A stretch of DNA of 64,000 nucleotides. It comes from Segatella copri (GTDB lineage Bacteria > Bacteroidota > Bacteroidia > Bacteroidales > Bacteroidaceae). The notes below the pieces were generated by a model. That model was not told where the DNA came from. It saw only the letters and a program-made list of their open reading frames with translations, and did not search any database. Both the position numbers and the translations under genes were made by a program. The stretch covers positions 1 to 64,000 of the forward strand of contig NZ_NMPZ01000005.1 in assembly GCF_002224675.1 (NCBI RefSeq), in the 5' to 3' direction. Positions 16,892 to 30,631 of the stretch are shown here, in pieces. Every line of letters begins with the position of its first letter. The stretch's first letter is position 1.

Positions 16892-16957
16892 CCGCCCTGT
16901 AAGGGCAAAAGCTTTCAAGTACCAAGCTATTTATAAGGCTTTTGCCCTTACAGGGCG
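16892..16957. repeat. Large inverted repeat of the dispersed GC-rich family
   Basis: A left arm containing CGCCCTGTAAGGGCAAAAGC (16893-16912) pairs with a right arm GCTTTTGCCCTTACAGGGCG (16938-16957). CCCAGGG...CCCTGGG palindromes flank it on both sides (16854-16872 and 16979-16996). The same motifs recur at 62100-62160. Confidence 0.75.
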
Positions 16958-17098
16958 CCTTACTGACTGCTACTATACCCAGGGCGATGCCCTGGGCTAG
17001 GAGCTTTTGGGCTTTCAGCCCGTCCTCAGCAGTCATTATCTAGGCTTATGACACACCCTCTGAGTTTTCTACGAATTTACCTTGCAAATATAGGCAAA

Positions 17099-19483
17099 TT
17101 AACGCAAACGAGCAAGCTTTTGGAATATTTTTTTCTTCTTAAAGCCATCAAACTTACATTTTGATATCAGATTGAGATGCCTGCGGGCTGTTACTCGGGT
17201 GCTGCGGGTATCATCGTCATCCTCCATCATGGCACGGAGCGTTTCTTCTGATATACCATCCAATATAGTCATGGAAATAGGAGCATCATCATCAGCATCC
17301 TCAAAGGTAGTCTTGTCAGTAATGCCAGTAGCCTCAGGATCATAATCCAGCGTAATCAGAATCTTCTTCTTTGCCGAATAGAAGATTACCGACATACAGC
17401 CATCCTCATTGTCCTCTCCCATATTGGTAAGGCCCAGTTTGGCTGCCGCATTCTTCAGAGTCTGATAGTCGCTGCTTCCACCATTATAATAAACGGCGCC
17501 ACCCTTGCCCAGATTGAGACTTTCCGTAATCAACAGCGCCAAAGGAGCCTTTGCCTTCAGCTGTGGAGTGAAAGAAGGGAAGCCTGCATCTACCGGCTTG
17601 ATGTTGCGAAGTGTCTTGGCTGCAGCCAGGAGCTGATAGCTCATCATCTTGCCAACCAACTTGGCATTTTCATCATATTTTTCTTCAGTTTCCTGTTCAT
17701 CAGCATCATTATCAGAAGCCTCCTGCCAGAAAACTCCATTTCCTTCCAGTGAGAACACGAAATCATTGCCGTTTCTCTGTACGGTGCACTTCATTTCCTT
17801 GCCCGGCATAGTCTGGAACTGGCGCTTCTCAGCCTGATTAGCCACGTAGGCAGTTACACCATCCGTATAGGTAGTCTTCTCCTTATCATACTGAGCTACC
17901 ATAATAGACATTAAGATGTTAGCTCTTTCTTCTGGTATCAGCATCATGGCATTATCCAGGATAACCACACCGCTAAGCGGACTCGTGTAGGTTGGTACAG
18001 GCCATTCTTCATTGCCCAGAACATCAGAGAAGATGTGGATCACATTGGTATTGACACCTCCACTTCCGCCTACAGTCAGTTCTACATATACATCCTTATC
18101 CTTGATGGTTATGTCCTTGGAAACCTCATCACCCCGATAGGTCCGGGCATATACGGTGGCATTACCCTTCATATCCTTCGGTACATACACATTGAAGTTA
18201 CCATCCTTATCGGTCTGGAGAACTTCTGTCTTAGCCTTTTCCGTCTGTACCCATACCGAAGAGCGGATGCCGTCGCCCCGCTCATTCATCACCTTGCCAT
18301 ATACGCGAACCAGGTGAGGCAGCGTGATATCCACCTGACGTCTTTCTCCCGGAGAGAGGGCAGGAACCTTTACAGAAACCTTCTGGTTGATGCCACCATA
18401 GTACAGATCCTTCACAGTGATGCTGAAGTCTGTATTGGCAGGAACTTCATGAGAATAATATCCATCCGATTTGGATACAGTAGAAGCCAGCAACTGTCCG
18501 ATGCTCAATCTTACACCCGGCAGAACCTTGCCGGTATCATCCTTTACATATCCATAAACAGTGCCCTGCTTTTCAGGATAATCCAGGTTGACCCAGGAAA
18601 AATGAGCCACTTCTCCTACATATACATTTCCCTGCAATGCGGCACTTCCTTCTTCCTCCCAGAGACCAGTCTTCTCATTGAAGCTCCACAAAGGGATGCT
18701 GGCTGGCGGATTCTCACCCATTCCGGCTGGTATCGGGAAGGTAAGCTTTGCCTTGCAGCCATCCTTGAGCTGCAGCTTGTCGCCATTTTCGGCATACATG
18801 TTCAGGTCGGTCATTCCGTAGGAAACCAGTTGGGCGCTGGAGTTGTCGGAGCGCACAGCGGCGAGGTCGCCACCCGGCATCATCTCAGAGAATCGTTCAT
18901 TGTTAGGATCCAGATACACCATCTCCGACTTCACCTTTCCGGTATAGCCGGCTCCGGTGCCATCCACCTTGTATCCATCCTGCGGCATATCAATCTTCAT
19001 TTCGCCAGCCTGCAGGGTCTGGTCGGATGAAGAAGAATAGGTCTTGATACTGGTGAAATCATTGTTCTCCTTCTTGCACATCACTACCTCCCAGCTTGCG
19101 CCATCGTCAGCATCCATAGAGCGCACCACATCAAAATAGCCCGCCTTGCTGAATCTCACTACCGAGCGGTCGTTCGGGACACTTACTACCTGAATCTGGT
19201 CGAATTCAAAGAATCCGTCGGTATTGGTAGTAGCAGCAGAAGAGCCGCTCACGATGCTCACACCCTCGATTGGAGTGCCGCTGGCATCTCTCACGATACC
19301 CGAAAGAGCGATGTCTTCCATTCTTCCTTCTACGAGTTCCGGCGGATTAATGCCTCCATCGTCGTCGTCATCATCATCTCCCTCATTCAGCAAATCCTGA
19401 AGTTTGCTGCATGAAGCGAACGTCATCAACATCATTAACAATGCCATGAACACAAAAGTTAAGCTGTGAATTTTCCGTCTCAT
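17099..19483 (-). CDS. Large surface lipoprotein with carboxypeptidase-regulatory-like domains
   Basis: This 794-residue protein has a lipoprotein signal (FASC near residue 24) followed by an Asp-rich linker (GDDDDDDDGG). At least three carboxypeptidase-regulatory-like beta domains follow: ALSGIVRDASGTPIEGVSIV, then TVYGYVKDDTGKVLPGVRLS, then VYGKVMNERGDGIRSSVWV. The C-terminal ~270 residues are unrecognised. The chosen ATG at 19483 starts the signal peptide, though the frame runs open to 19639. A TATCTTTG box on the minus strand at 19531-19538 supports this start. It is probably a monocistronic cell-surface protein. The Asp run after the Cys suggests surface export. No catalytic motif is apparent. 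Confidence 0.8.
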   Translation of the reverse strand: MRRKIHSLTFVFMALLMMLMTFASCSKLQDLLNEGDDDDDDDGGINPPELVEGRMEDIALSGIVRDASGTPIEGVSIVSGSSAATTNTDGFFEFDQIQVVSVPNDRSVVRFSKAGYFDVVRSMDADDGASWEVVMCKKENNDFTSIKTYSSSSDQTLQAGEMKIDMPQDGYKVDGTGAGYTGKVKSEMVYLDPNNERFSEMMPGGDLAAVRSDNSSAQLVSYGMTDLNMYAENGDKLQLKDGCKAKLTFPIPAGMGENPPASIPLWSFNEKTGLWEEEGSAALQGNVYVGEVAHFSWVNLDYPEKQGTVYGYVKDDTGKVLPGVRLSIGQLLASTVSKSDGYYSHEVPANTDFSITVKDLYYGGINQKVSVKVPALSPGERRQVDITLPHLVRVYGKVMNERGDGIRSSVWVQTEKAKTEVLQTDKDGNFNVYVPKDMKGNATVYARTYRGDEVSKDITIKDKDVYVELTVGGSGGVNTNVIHIFSDVLGNEEWPVPTYTSPLSGVVILDNAMMLIPEERANILMSIMVAQYDKEKTTYTDGVTAYVANQAEKRQFQTMPGKEMKCTVQRNGNDFVFSLEGNGVFWQEASDNDADEQETEEKYDENAKLVGKMMSYQLLAAAKTLRNIKPVDAGFPSFTPQLKAKAPLALLITESLNLGKGGAVYYNGGSSDYQTLKNAAAKLGLTNMGEDNEDGCMSVIFYSAKKKILITLDYDPEATGITDKTTFEDADDDAPISMTILDGISEETLRAMMEDDDDTRSTRVTARRHLNLISKCKFDGFKKKKIFQKLARLR

Positions 19484-19530
19484 AAGCCTTACATGTTTAT
19501 CGGTTATACAAAAAAGATTCTTATTGATTG

Positions 19531-19538
19531 CAAAGATA
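19531..19538 (-). promoter_or_regulatory. -7 box of the multi-domain lipoprotein gene
   Basis: On the minus strand this reads TATCTTTG, 47 bases before the start at 19483. Confidence 0.55.
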
Positions 19539-19715
19539 TATAAAAAAATGTATATTCGCAACCTCCCTTTCCCGACCACCGTGCCTATTTGTTGCCAGAA
19601 GCGTCTAAACGTCGGTTTTTCGGGCTTATCCGATAACAAAAAAATCAGCTTAAGTAATCAGAAACAGAACTGATTAAGCGACAAAAAACTGTGGAAAAAA
19701 GATTCATTCACGCAT

Positions 19716-19804
19716 ATTATTTCTCGGATTTGAGTATTTTATCGCCGATTATTTCTCGGATTTGAGTATTTTAACGCGATTTATTTCTCGGATTTGAGTA
19801 TTTT
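19716..19804. repeat. Three direct repeats (period 32) before a DUF4143-type relic
   Basis: The unit TTATTTCTCGGATTTGAG plus TATTTT (about 24 bases) occurs three times, at about 19717-19740, 19749-19772 and 19781-19804, separated by short, differing spacers. A TATATTTG box (19809-19816) follows directly and precedes the short relic ORF at 19842. The rest of 19484-19841 shows no gene. Confidence 0.75.
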
Positions 19805-19841
19805 CGCTATATTTGCGCCTGTTATTCAAATAGTTACGATT

Positions 19842-19949
19842 ATGACAGAATATATACATAGAAACATAGACTCAGAAGAGAAGAGTTTTATCATTATGAT
19901 TACTCATCACAAAGAAGTAAATGCTCGCTCCCAACTTGCCTTGCAGTAG
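19842..19949 (+). pseudogene. Short relic of a DUF4143-type AAA ATPase gene
   Basis: The 35-codon frame begins MTEYIHRNIDSEE, which resembles the usual start of Bacteroidota DUF4143-type ATPases (YIHR then D/E-rich), and then goes to unrelated-looking sequence and a stop. A TATATTTG promoter box lies 26 bases upstream. The P-loop and everything after it are missing. A terminator-like stem, GCAGTAGCCC / GGGCTACTGC (19944-19980), overlaps the end. It may be a decayed copy, and the assignment rests on a short match. Confidence 0.4.
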
Positions 19950-20010
19950 CCCCAACTTATTATCGCTGAGGGCTACTGCCTTTAATTTTGCATCAATATC
20001 CATTACCTTA

Positions 20011-22296
20011 TTATTTTTCTGCATCAACATTGAAAGAATTTTGTCTCATTCTCACTTGCTTACCGCCATGCAAGAACATTTTAACTCCCAATACTACGTA
20101 TGGACCGTAAGTACTATTTCTAGAAGAATTTGTCACAGTTGTAAAATAGGGCAAATGATATTCATATCCAAACTTCCGCTTTCCAATATTGGCAGGCATC
20201 GTAGCGGTCAAAGTCCCCTCAAGTTTACCATTTGAAAACAATCTATTCAATACTATTTTAGCATATCCTAGATGCTTCGTATATTTACCTTGCAAAGTAG
20301 GAGTTGTAGCATAATTCAAATCGTAAGATGCTTGCACATTCAATTTCAAAGGGCTAATTTTATACCTGGCTTGCATATACATCTTCCAAATATCACCTTT
20401 TCTCTTGATACCTTCCTCTACAGATGCAACATCATGGAAATAAGAAAGGTTTACACCAAGATTACAATCTTTGAAAAGTTTGTAATCCCCTGACAATATG
20501 AACATCATTCGATGCCAATCTGCATTTTTATAACTTTCTTTCACCATACCTGTTGGTAACAATGAATAATAAAGCGACTCATTCATGTCTTTATTATAAA
20601 AGTTTACAAATATTATGTTAAACAGTTTATCTATACTCATGGTCGCATCCAAGTAAATCAATCTTGAAGATTTCAACAGTGGATTTCCACCATGAATCAT
20701 CTTTGAATCTATTTGGTATTCCGTAGCAGTTAATTGATCCAAATTAGGATACATTGCTGAAATGTGGAAATTGCTCCTGATAGTTACGATACGCCAAGGC
20801 TTGTAGAACAAACGTCCCATAGGACTCCAGGAATAGTTAGCTATATGTCCGACGTTATTATCATCAGAATTACCAAGCCAAAGAGCACCACCGCTAACAT
20901 AAAAGCTACCCACTGGATGCCAAGTAAGCATCGCTAACATAAAATGGCGAATATTCTTAGACCAATATTTTAATTCGTCTGTATTTCTATCCGTATCATT
21001 ATATTTTCTCCACGCTAAGTTATAGTCTGCATAAAAATCGAAGTGTTTGGATAATGGCCTACTTATACTCAGATCATAAAACACATAATTTTTATTACCC
21101 AACGTTGGGGTTTCACTCAAGTTGGAATTACTCCAATAAGTTCTTTTCTCCCTAACATTATAATAGTCGTAAGTCAAATCACTGCTGACATATAATTTTC
21201 CAAAACTTCCACGGTAGAACAATCCAACATTATAGTCGTTGGAATAATATTTGTCTCTATTCCATTGCTCATATTGGGCCACATTCCCATTATCCTTCTC
21301 CGTAATAAAGTACATGGTAGAATCCAAGGACTGATTAAAAGTTCCTTTGGTCTGAAAAGAAAGACTATGCCCCTTAGCCAATTGATATTCAGCACCAAGA
21401 GATATGTCATACCCCAGTTTTTTGCCGATTTTATTTGGATTACCAGAATCGAATTCTTGAGAACTTCTCTCATAATTATCCGCATACATACGAGTGAAGG
21501 AATCACTTTCCTTATTGACAACATTCGAAAAAGCCGAAGTTATATTAAATAACAATTTATTCACACTATATGTATAAGATTCACCTACGGTTTCCTGATT
21601 CATATTGTTTTTGCCATATTGCAAATTCGTATAAGGCACAAAGTCCCAGCCAATATAATCATCGAACAAAGATAGGTTCAGCAACATTCTCCTTCCCTCA
21701 TACTTTCCTGTTGGATTGTAGGTAATTTCCACTTTTTTGATGCGCTTAGGATTTATGCGCATAGCATAATCTGATGATTTTTCCACATCATTTACCAAAA
21801 GTACAATATCCTCTTCTCCATTCACACGCAACTTGTCATTTTCCCAATCACGCAAAAAGCCTGGTATTTTCTCCAACAGCTGTCCACTGCTTGCCGTACC
21901 TTTGCGCATAGAGTCGGTGATAAGGTAAATGTCCTTGTTATAGGTCTCTTGCTTTAAAGTTCCCGTGACAGTAACTTCCTTTAAGCCAACATTATGAGTA
22001 GACAATGCAATTACACCCAAGTTCTCAGGAAGTCCGAGACTATCCTTTCTGGTATAAGACTCAAGTCCCACATAGCTGACAGAAATTCTTGTTGCCTTTT
22101 GGGAAGTATTCACACTAAAGGAGCCATCAGTTTTAGATTTGCATCCACCAACAAACACATTGTTATTGAAAAGCTGAATTGTTGCATCAGCCAGTCCTTG
22201 CAGTTTATTGCCAGAAATTATTTTACCAGAATAGCTTTCCGCCATAGTAGTGACGGATATAAGCATTATCAAGCATAACAAAAATAATTTTCTCAT
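20011..22296 (-). CDS. Outer-membrane beta-barrel (TonB-receptor-like) protein
   Basis: This 761-residue protein has a signal peptide (cleavage after MAE near residue 20). A carboxypeptidase-regulatory-like domain (IISGNKLQGLADATIQLFNN, about 25-95) is followed by a plug-like region (EVTVTGTLKQ, LLEKIPGFLRD, about 105-200). A long beta-barrel with many aromatic strands follows. It belongs to the outer-membrane beta-barrel group that resembles SusC but has no SusD partner here. The product of the unrelated gene at 35353-37491 is built the same way. Its start overlaps the stop of the decayed AAA gene upstream, so it may be co-transcribed with that gene. Substrate unknown. Confidence 0.8.
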   Translation of the reverse strand: MRKLFLLCLIMLISVTTMAESYSGKIISGNKLQGLADATIQLFNNNVFVGGCKSKTDGSFSVNTSQKATRISVSYVGLESYTRKDSLGLPENLGVIALSTHNVGLKEVTVTGTLKQETYNKDIYLITDSMRKGTASSGQLLEKIPGFLRDWENDKLRVNGEEDIVLLVNDVEKSSDYAMRINPKRIKKVEITYNPTGKYEGRRMLLNLSLFDDYIGWDFVPYTNLQYGKNNMNQETVGESYTYSVNKLLFNITSAFSNVVNKESDSFTRMYADNYERSSQEFDSGNPNKIGKKLGYDISLGAEYQLAKGHSLSFQTKGTFNQSLDSTMYFITEKDNGNVAQYEQWNRDKYYSNDYNVGLFYRGSFGKLYVSSDLTYDYYNVREKRTYWSNSNLSETPTLGNKNYVFYDLSISRPLSKHFDFYADYNLAWRKYNDTDRNTDELKYWSKNIRHFMLAMLTWHPVGSFYVSGGALWLGNSDDNNVGHIANYSWSPMGRLFYKPWRIVTIRSNFHISAMYPNLDQLTATEYQIDSKMIHGGNPLLKSSRLIYLDATMSIDKLFNIIFVNFYNKDMNESLYYSLLPTGMVKESYKNADWHRMMFILSGDYKLFKDCNLGVNLSYFHDVASVEEGIKRKGDIWKMYMQARYKISPLKLNVQASYDLNYATTPTLQGKYTKHLGYAKIVLNRLFSNGKLEGTLTATMPANIGKRKFGYEYHLPYFTTVTNSSRNSTYGPYVVLGVKMFLHGGKQVRMRQNSFNVDAEK

Positions 22297-23610
22297 ATTT
22301 TTTTGTATTTTGAATAAATCTTTCTTCCATCTGCAGCATATTCCCTGGCGTAGCCCATTTTCTCTATCTGCTTCAGGACTTCCGCTGCCGAACCATCACG
22401 CTTGAACTCGAAGATGTAGATATAATTCTGTGTCTCTACCACGCAATCTACCCTACCTTCGCTTTGCTGCTTTGACCAACGTCTGAAAACCGCTCCTCAC
22501 TTCATCATTCGGAAAATCCAGAAGATAGGAATTAGTATCCATTTCCCAATCCTTGATGGTAAGATAACCGCTCTGATAAATCATTGGCAGAGGTGCCTCT
22601 TTGTCTGCCTTATAGTCAATAAAGCTGCTTACAGGATAATACTTATTGACGATTTCGTTGATATTTTCGTCGAAATGCGTCAACAAACGAACCAGATAAG
22701 TTGGCGAACCTGTGCGGAACCAATAATCATCCAGCCTATTCTTGCCAAAGGCATTCAAGATGCTGAAAGGATTGTAGATATCAAGCATATTGGGACTGAA
22801 GTGGTAACCATCAAACTTCCTCTTCAGCTTGTGCTTCATTCCTTCCTCTGTGGTCTTATATCTCACAGCCATTGCTTTAATCTGTTCCTCGAAAGTAGAA
22901 TACAACTCCTCTTCCGTAATGCCACAAAGTGCCTCATAATGCTCATCCATACTGATGTCGTTAGGCTGGTTGAAACCACTAAACACGCTCACCTGCGAAA
23001 ACTTGGTGACACCAGTGAGCAAGACAAACTGTAAATAAGCATCGGCAGCCTTAAAGACACTATAGAAACCTTTCAAGATTTCACGATGCCAGTCCTCGAG
23101 CAATCGCTCCTGACCATCAATCGTTGTCTTAATATTCGTATCAAGCACATCCAGCAATGGCTTGTCGTATTCATCTATCAGCACAACAGCACGGAGACCA
23201 GTCTTCCGATGAGCCTCCTTCAATACACTTACAAATCTATCCCCCAAAGTTACACTATACTCATCCTTTCCATAAATTGCTTCTTGTCTTTCCACAAAAG
23301 ACATCAGTGTTTGTTCCAACACACCAGGATTAGTAAAGTTATTACCATTAAAGTCGAGGTGGAACACTGGATATTGCTTCCACTCCTTCTCCTGCTTGTC
23401 GATGGCAAGCCCCTTGAACAACTCCTTCTTGCCTTCAAAATAACACTTCAAGGTAGAAACGAGCAATGACTTTCCAAATCGTCGTGGACGACTCAGAAAG
23501 TATATTTTACCTTTAGTCACTAAGTCATAGACCAATGCCGTCTTATCGAGATAAACATAATCATCTTCTATGATTTGTTCGAAGTCCTGTATTCCTATAG
23601 GATATTTCAT
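22293..23610 (-). pseudogene. Gutted AAA-ATPase / PD-(D/E)XK gene (DUF1703 family)
   Basis: The first ~380 residues are a good AAA-ATPase-like domain: start MKYPIGIQDFEQIIEDDYVY, P-loop-like region FLSRPRRFGKSLLVSTL, and LIDEYDKP as Walker B. The frame then stops at 22453, just after FPNDEVRSGFQTLVKAA. The missing end continues in another frame with GRVDCVVETQNYIYIFEFK, the PD-(D/E)XK nuclease motif, through GYAREYAADGRKIYSKYK to a stop at 22293-22295. About 130 residues between the two are absent, so an internal deletion with a frameshift has split the gene. The family is common in Bacteroidales and probably linked to mobile DNA. This copy is probably inactive. Confidence 0.75.
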
Positions 23611-23625
23611 ATTGCTGCCATTTTA

Positions 23626-23794
23626 TGTCGAGTAAGTAGAGGGAATTTCACCCTCCCTTCTCTCGGAACCGTGCTTGACAGTCTCCCATCACACGGCTCT
23701 TCGTACTTAACTCTTTTGTTTATTAGTTTATATTCTTTATTAACCTAGACGTGGATAGGGTACAAATCCCTTCACCTTCTGTCTCAGGACACAC
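23626..23794 (-). mobile_element. Remnant of a group II intron
   Basis: On the minus strand, GAGCCGTGTGATGGGAGACT (from about 23701) through AAGCACGGTTC forms the domain V-type hairpin of bacterial group II introns. GGGAGGGTGAAATTCCCTC and CTACTTACTCGAC follow as a domain VI-like stem and 3' end. Upstream, GTGTGTCC (from 23794) resembles the GUGYG start of an intron. No reverse-transcriptase gene remains, so the middle seems deleted. The 3' end is the firmer part. A TATCTTTG box at 23805-23812 would start transcription a few bases ahead. It lies just upstream of the decayed AAA gene. Confidence 0.6.
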
Positions 23795-23804
23795 TATCTG
23801 AGGG

Positions 23805-23812
23805 CAAAGATA
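23805..23812 (-). promoter_or_regulatory. -7 box ahead of the group II intron remnant and AAA gene
   Basis: On the minus strand this reads TATCTTTG. Transcription would begin near 23798, only about four bases before the proposed intron start. Confidence 0.5.
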
Positions 23813-23918
23813 ATACTTTATCTCCTAATCTCCAAAACTTTTCAAGAAAAACTTCTACCATACAGGTATTTGAAAGTAGCTTTCTATAGACACAGGATTA
23901 TGCTGGTGCTCCCCAAAA

Positions 23919-23950
23919 AATCCCTTGCAACATTACTGCTGCAAGGGATT
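23919..23950 (-). terminator. Terminator of the GH51 gene
   Basis: AATCCCTTGCA (23919-23929) pairs perfectly with TGCAAGGGATT (23940-23950). On the minus strand a T-run follows. The stem is about 80 bases past the GH51 stop. Confidence 0.8.
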
Positions 23951-24030
23951 CGCCATTTTTCTACCTTAAATGGTTATACACTACATAAACTTTAAAACTA
24001 AAACTTTAAATCCATATACAATAGATTATC

Positions 24031-25971
24031 TTAGAATCTATATACTACAAAGCTGTTTGGCTTCATCTTCACGTTCAACACATTGCCCTGAACCTGTGCA
24101 TCTGATACTACAGGAACAACCACATTTTTATTGTCGATCTTGTTCTCTGCCTGAATATCATCAGCATGAAGAACAGTCATCTTGCCAGGGTTCAACTTCT
24201 TGATGCCATTGAAGGTAACGTTGATTTCCTTTGCCTCGTTAGAGGTATTGGCAATCTTCACGATGTAGCTCTTGGTAGCCTTGTCGAAACAAGCTGTGGC
24301 ATAGAGACCATTCTCGCCAGCTACAGCCTTGCCGTTCTCGGTAAGCTTCAATACGTTGGTACCCTTGTTCTCGCCGTAGAGCTGCTGAACATAGTAGTTG
24401 GCAGAACGCACAGAGCTGAGATTATCAAACCAGATGAGGTCTGGACGCCACTGCCATCCCTCTACATGAGCGAAGAGAGGAGCATAGGTAGCCTGATAAA
24501 CCACATCGGCATTGCGCTCCAAGCCGGTCATGAAGGCAGCCTCGGAAAGCGCAGCCTCCCAAGAGTTAGGATCGTGCTCGGCATGAGCTGCATACTCACC
24601 GGCAAATACCTTAGGACCCTTGCGGTCGTACTTGTCGTAACGGCTGGCATTGCTGCGGAACCACTCAGGGCTCTTGTAGTAATGCTCATCTACCATATCT
24701 ACGCCCAACTTGCGCATCTGCTCCCAACCGTAGTCGAAATCCTTGCCATCAGCAAATGGACCAGATGAACCGCAGATCTTGATCTTAGGATACTTGGCAT
24801 GGATCTGCTCCATAAACTTCTGCAGACGCTCAGGGTACATAGGTCCCCACTGCTCGTTACCGATACCAATCTGCTTCAGATTGAATGGTGCCGGATGACC
24901 CATATCGGCACGGAGCTTACCCCACTTGGAAGTAACAGGACCATTGGCGAACTCGATGAGGTCGAGTGCATCGTCGATATAGCTCTGGAGATCCTTGACT
25001 GCTACATGCGCATTAGGATCCTTATCATCGTTCTGATACTGGCAAGCCAGACCTACAGAGAGAATTGGCAATGGCTCTGCACCAATCTTCTCAGAAAGAA
25101 GGAAGTACTCGTAGAAGCCCAAGCCCAAAGACTGATAGTAGTTAGGGAAAAGGCGATGTGGGAAGGTATCTCTCCAGCGGTTCTCGTTCAGAGGACGGTT
25201 CTCGGGAGCACCCACGGAGTTCTTCCACTCATAACGGGTATCGAGGTCGGTTCCCTCTACGATACATCCACCAGGGAAACGGAAGATGCCTGGCTTCAAG
25301 TCAGCCAAATCCTGTACGAGATCGGCACGGAGACCATTCCAGTTATCTTCTGGGAAGAGAGAGATGTGGTCGAGATCTACGCTCTCAGAACCTTTCTCCA
25401 GATATACACGCATCAATCCCTTGGCATCGGTCTGAGGAGATGTCAGGGTAGCTGTAAGCTTCTGCCACTTGTTGTTGGTGATGTTGATGACCTGCTTGGC
25501 AATGACATCGTTCTTGGAATTGACCAGCTCCACACGGATCTTGCCCTGCTTGCCATCGATGAGATGAAGACGGCCATAAACGGTGAAATCGTACTTCATA
25601 TCCTTCTTCAAGCCCATACCGAAGAAACCGCGGTTCTCCAGACCGGTCTGCTTCTCACGCGCACCGGCACTCTCGAGAGTTACATAATGAGGGTTGCGGT
25701 CGAAGGCTGGCTTCACGTCGTTGAGGGTTACGTTACCGAATGTATTCCATCCCATCAGGCGCTGTGGGAACTCGAAAGAGCGGTTTTCCACCATCTCTGC
25801 ATAGAGACCGCCATCGGCACCGAAGTTGATATCCTCGAAGAAGATACCATACATGGTAGGCTGGATTTCTACTCCAGGCTTGTTGGCCTGAACCATAAAC
25901 TGATGCTGTGCGAAAGCTCCGAGCGAAGACATCGCCATCAGCATTGCTGCGAAAATTTTAGCTTTTCTCAT
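24031..25971 (-). CDS. GH51 alpha-L-arabinofuranosidase
   Basis: The enzyme removes terminal alpha-L-arabinofuranose from plant polysaccharides, probably in the periplasm. It has 646 residues with a signal peptide (cleavage after FAQ, about residue 22). A carbohydrate-binding-like beta domain (about 85-200) is followed by a GH51 (beta/alpha)8 barrel with LKPGIFRFPGGCIVEGTD. The acid/base Glu lies in GIGNEQWG (about residue 371) and the nucleophile Glu in FAGEYAAH (about 458). The length fits the family. A promoter box sits at 26048-26055, so it has its own transcript rather than joining the GH2 operon 159 bases upstream. Confidence 0.95.
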   Translation of the reverse strand: MRKAKIFAAMLMAMSSLGAFAQHQFMVQANKPGVEIQPTMYGIFFEDINFGADGGLYAEMVENRSFEFPQRLMGWNTFGNVTLNDVKPAFDRNPHYVTLESAGAREKQTGLENRGFFGMGLKKDMKYDFTVYGRLHLIDGKQGKIRVELVNSKNDVIAKQVINITNNKWQKLTATLTSPQTDAKGLMRVYLEKGSESVDLDHISLFPEDNWNGLRADLVQDLADLKPGIFRFPGGCIVEGTDLDTRYEWKNSVGAPENRPLNENRWRDTFPHRLFPNYYQSLGLGFYEYFLLSEKIGAEPLPILSVGLACQYQNDDKDPNAHVAVKDLQSYIDDALDLIEFANGPVTSKWGKLRADMGHPAPFNLKQIGIGNEQWGPMYPERLQKFMEQIHAKYPKIKICGSSGPFADGKDFDYGWEQMRKLGVDMVDEHYYKSPEWFRSNASRYDKYDRKGPKVFAGEYAAHAEHDPNSWEAALSEAAFMTGLERNADVVYQATYAPLFAHVEGWQWRPDLIWFDNLSSVRSANYYVQQLYGENKGTNVLKLTENGKAVAGENGLYATACFDKATKSYIVKIANTSNEAKEINVTFNGIKKLNPGKMTVLHADDIQAENKIDNKNVVVPVVSDAQVQGNVLNVKMKPNSFVVYRF

Positions 25972-26047
25972 ATTGCTTTGTTATTGTCTTTTTTAGGTTT
26001 GTTTATATTTCTATGGATAATACGCATAACGTATCAGAATGCCGATG

Positions 26048-26055
26048 CAAAGATA
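26048..26055 (-). promoter_or_regulatory. -7 box of the GH51 gene
   Basis: On the minus strand this reads TATCTTTG, 77 bases before the GH51 start codon and inside the 159-base gap to GH2. Confidence 0.6.
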
Positions 26056-26130
26056 CAAAAAATCCACCCCAAATGAGGTGGATTTTCTGTCTAAATATAT
26101 TGGATTTTCGCTCAAATCGCTGTTTTTCTA

Positions 26131-30581
<4,451 letters not shown>

Positions 30582-30631
30582 TATATTAACTCTTAACTCT
30601 AAACTTTTAATAGTAAACTCTAAACTGAAAA

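Noticed and set aside
16679..16918. 79-codon minus-strand frame with an 11-residue repeat
   Set aside because: The repeat comes from the 33-bp DNA unit; there is no promoter or ribosome site and the units carry no protein signature.
19716..19804. Possible small CRISPR array
   Set aside because: Only three units, with spacers of seven or eight bases, far too short.
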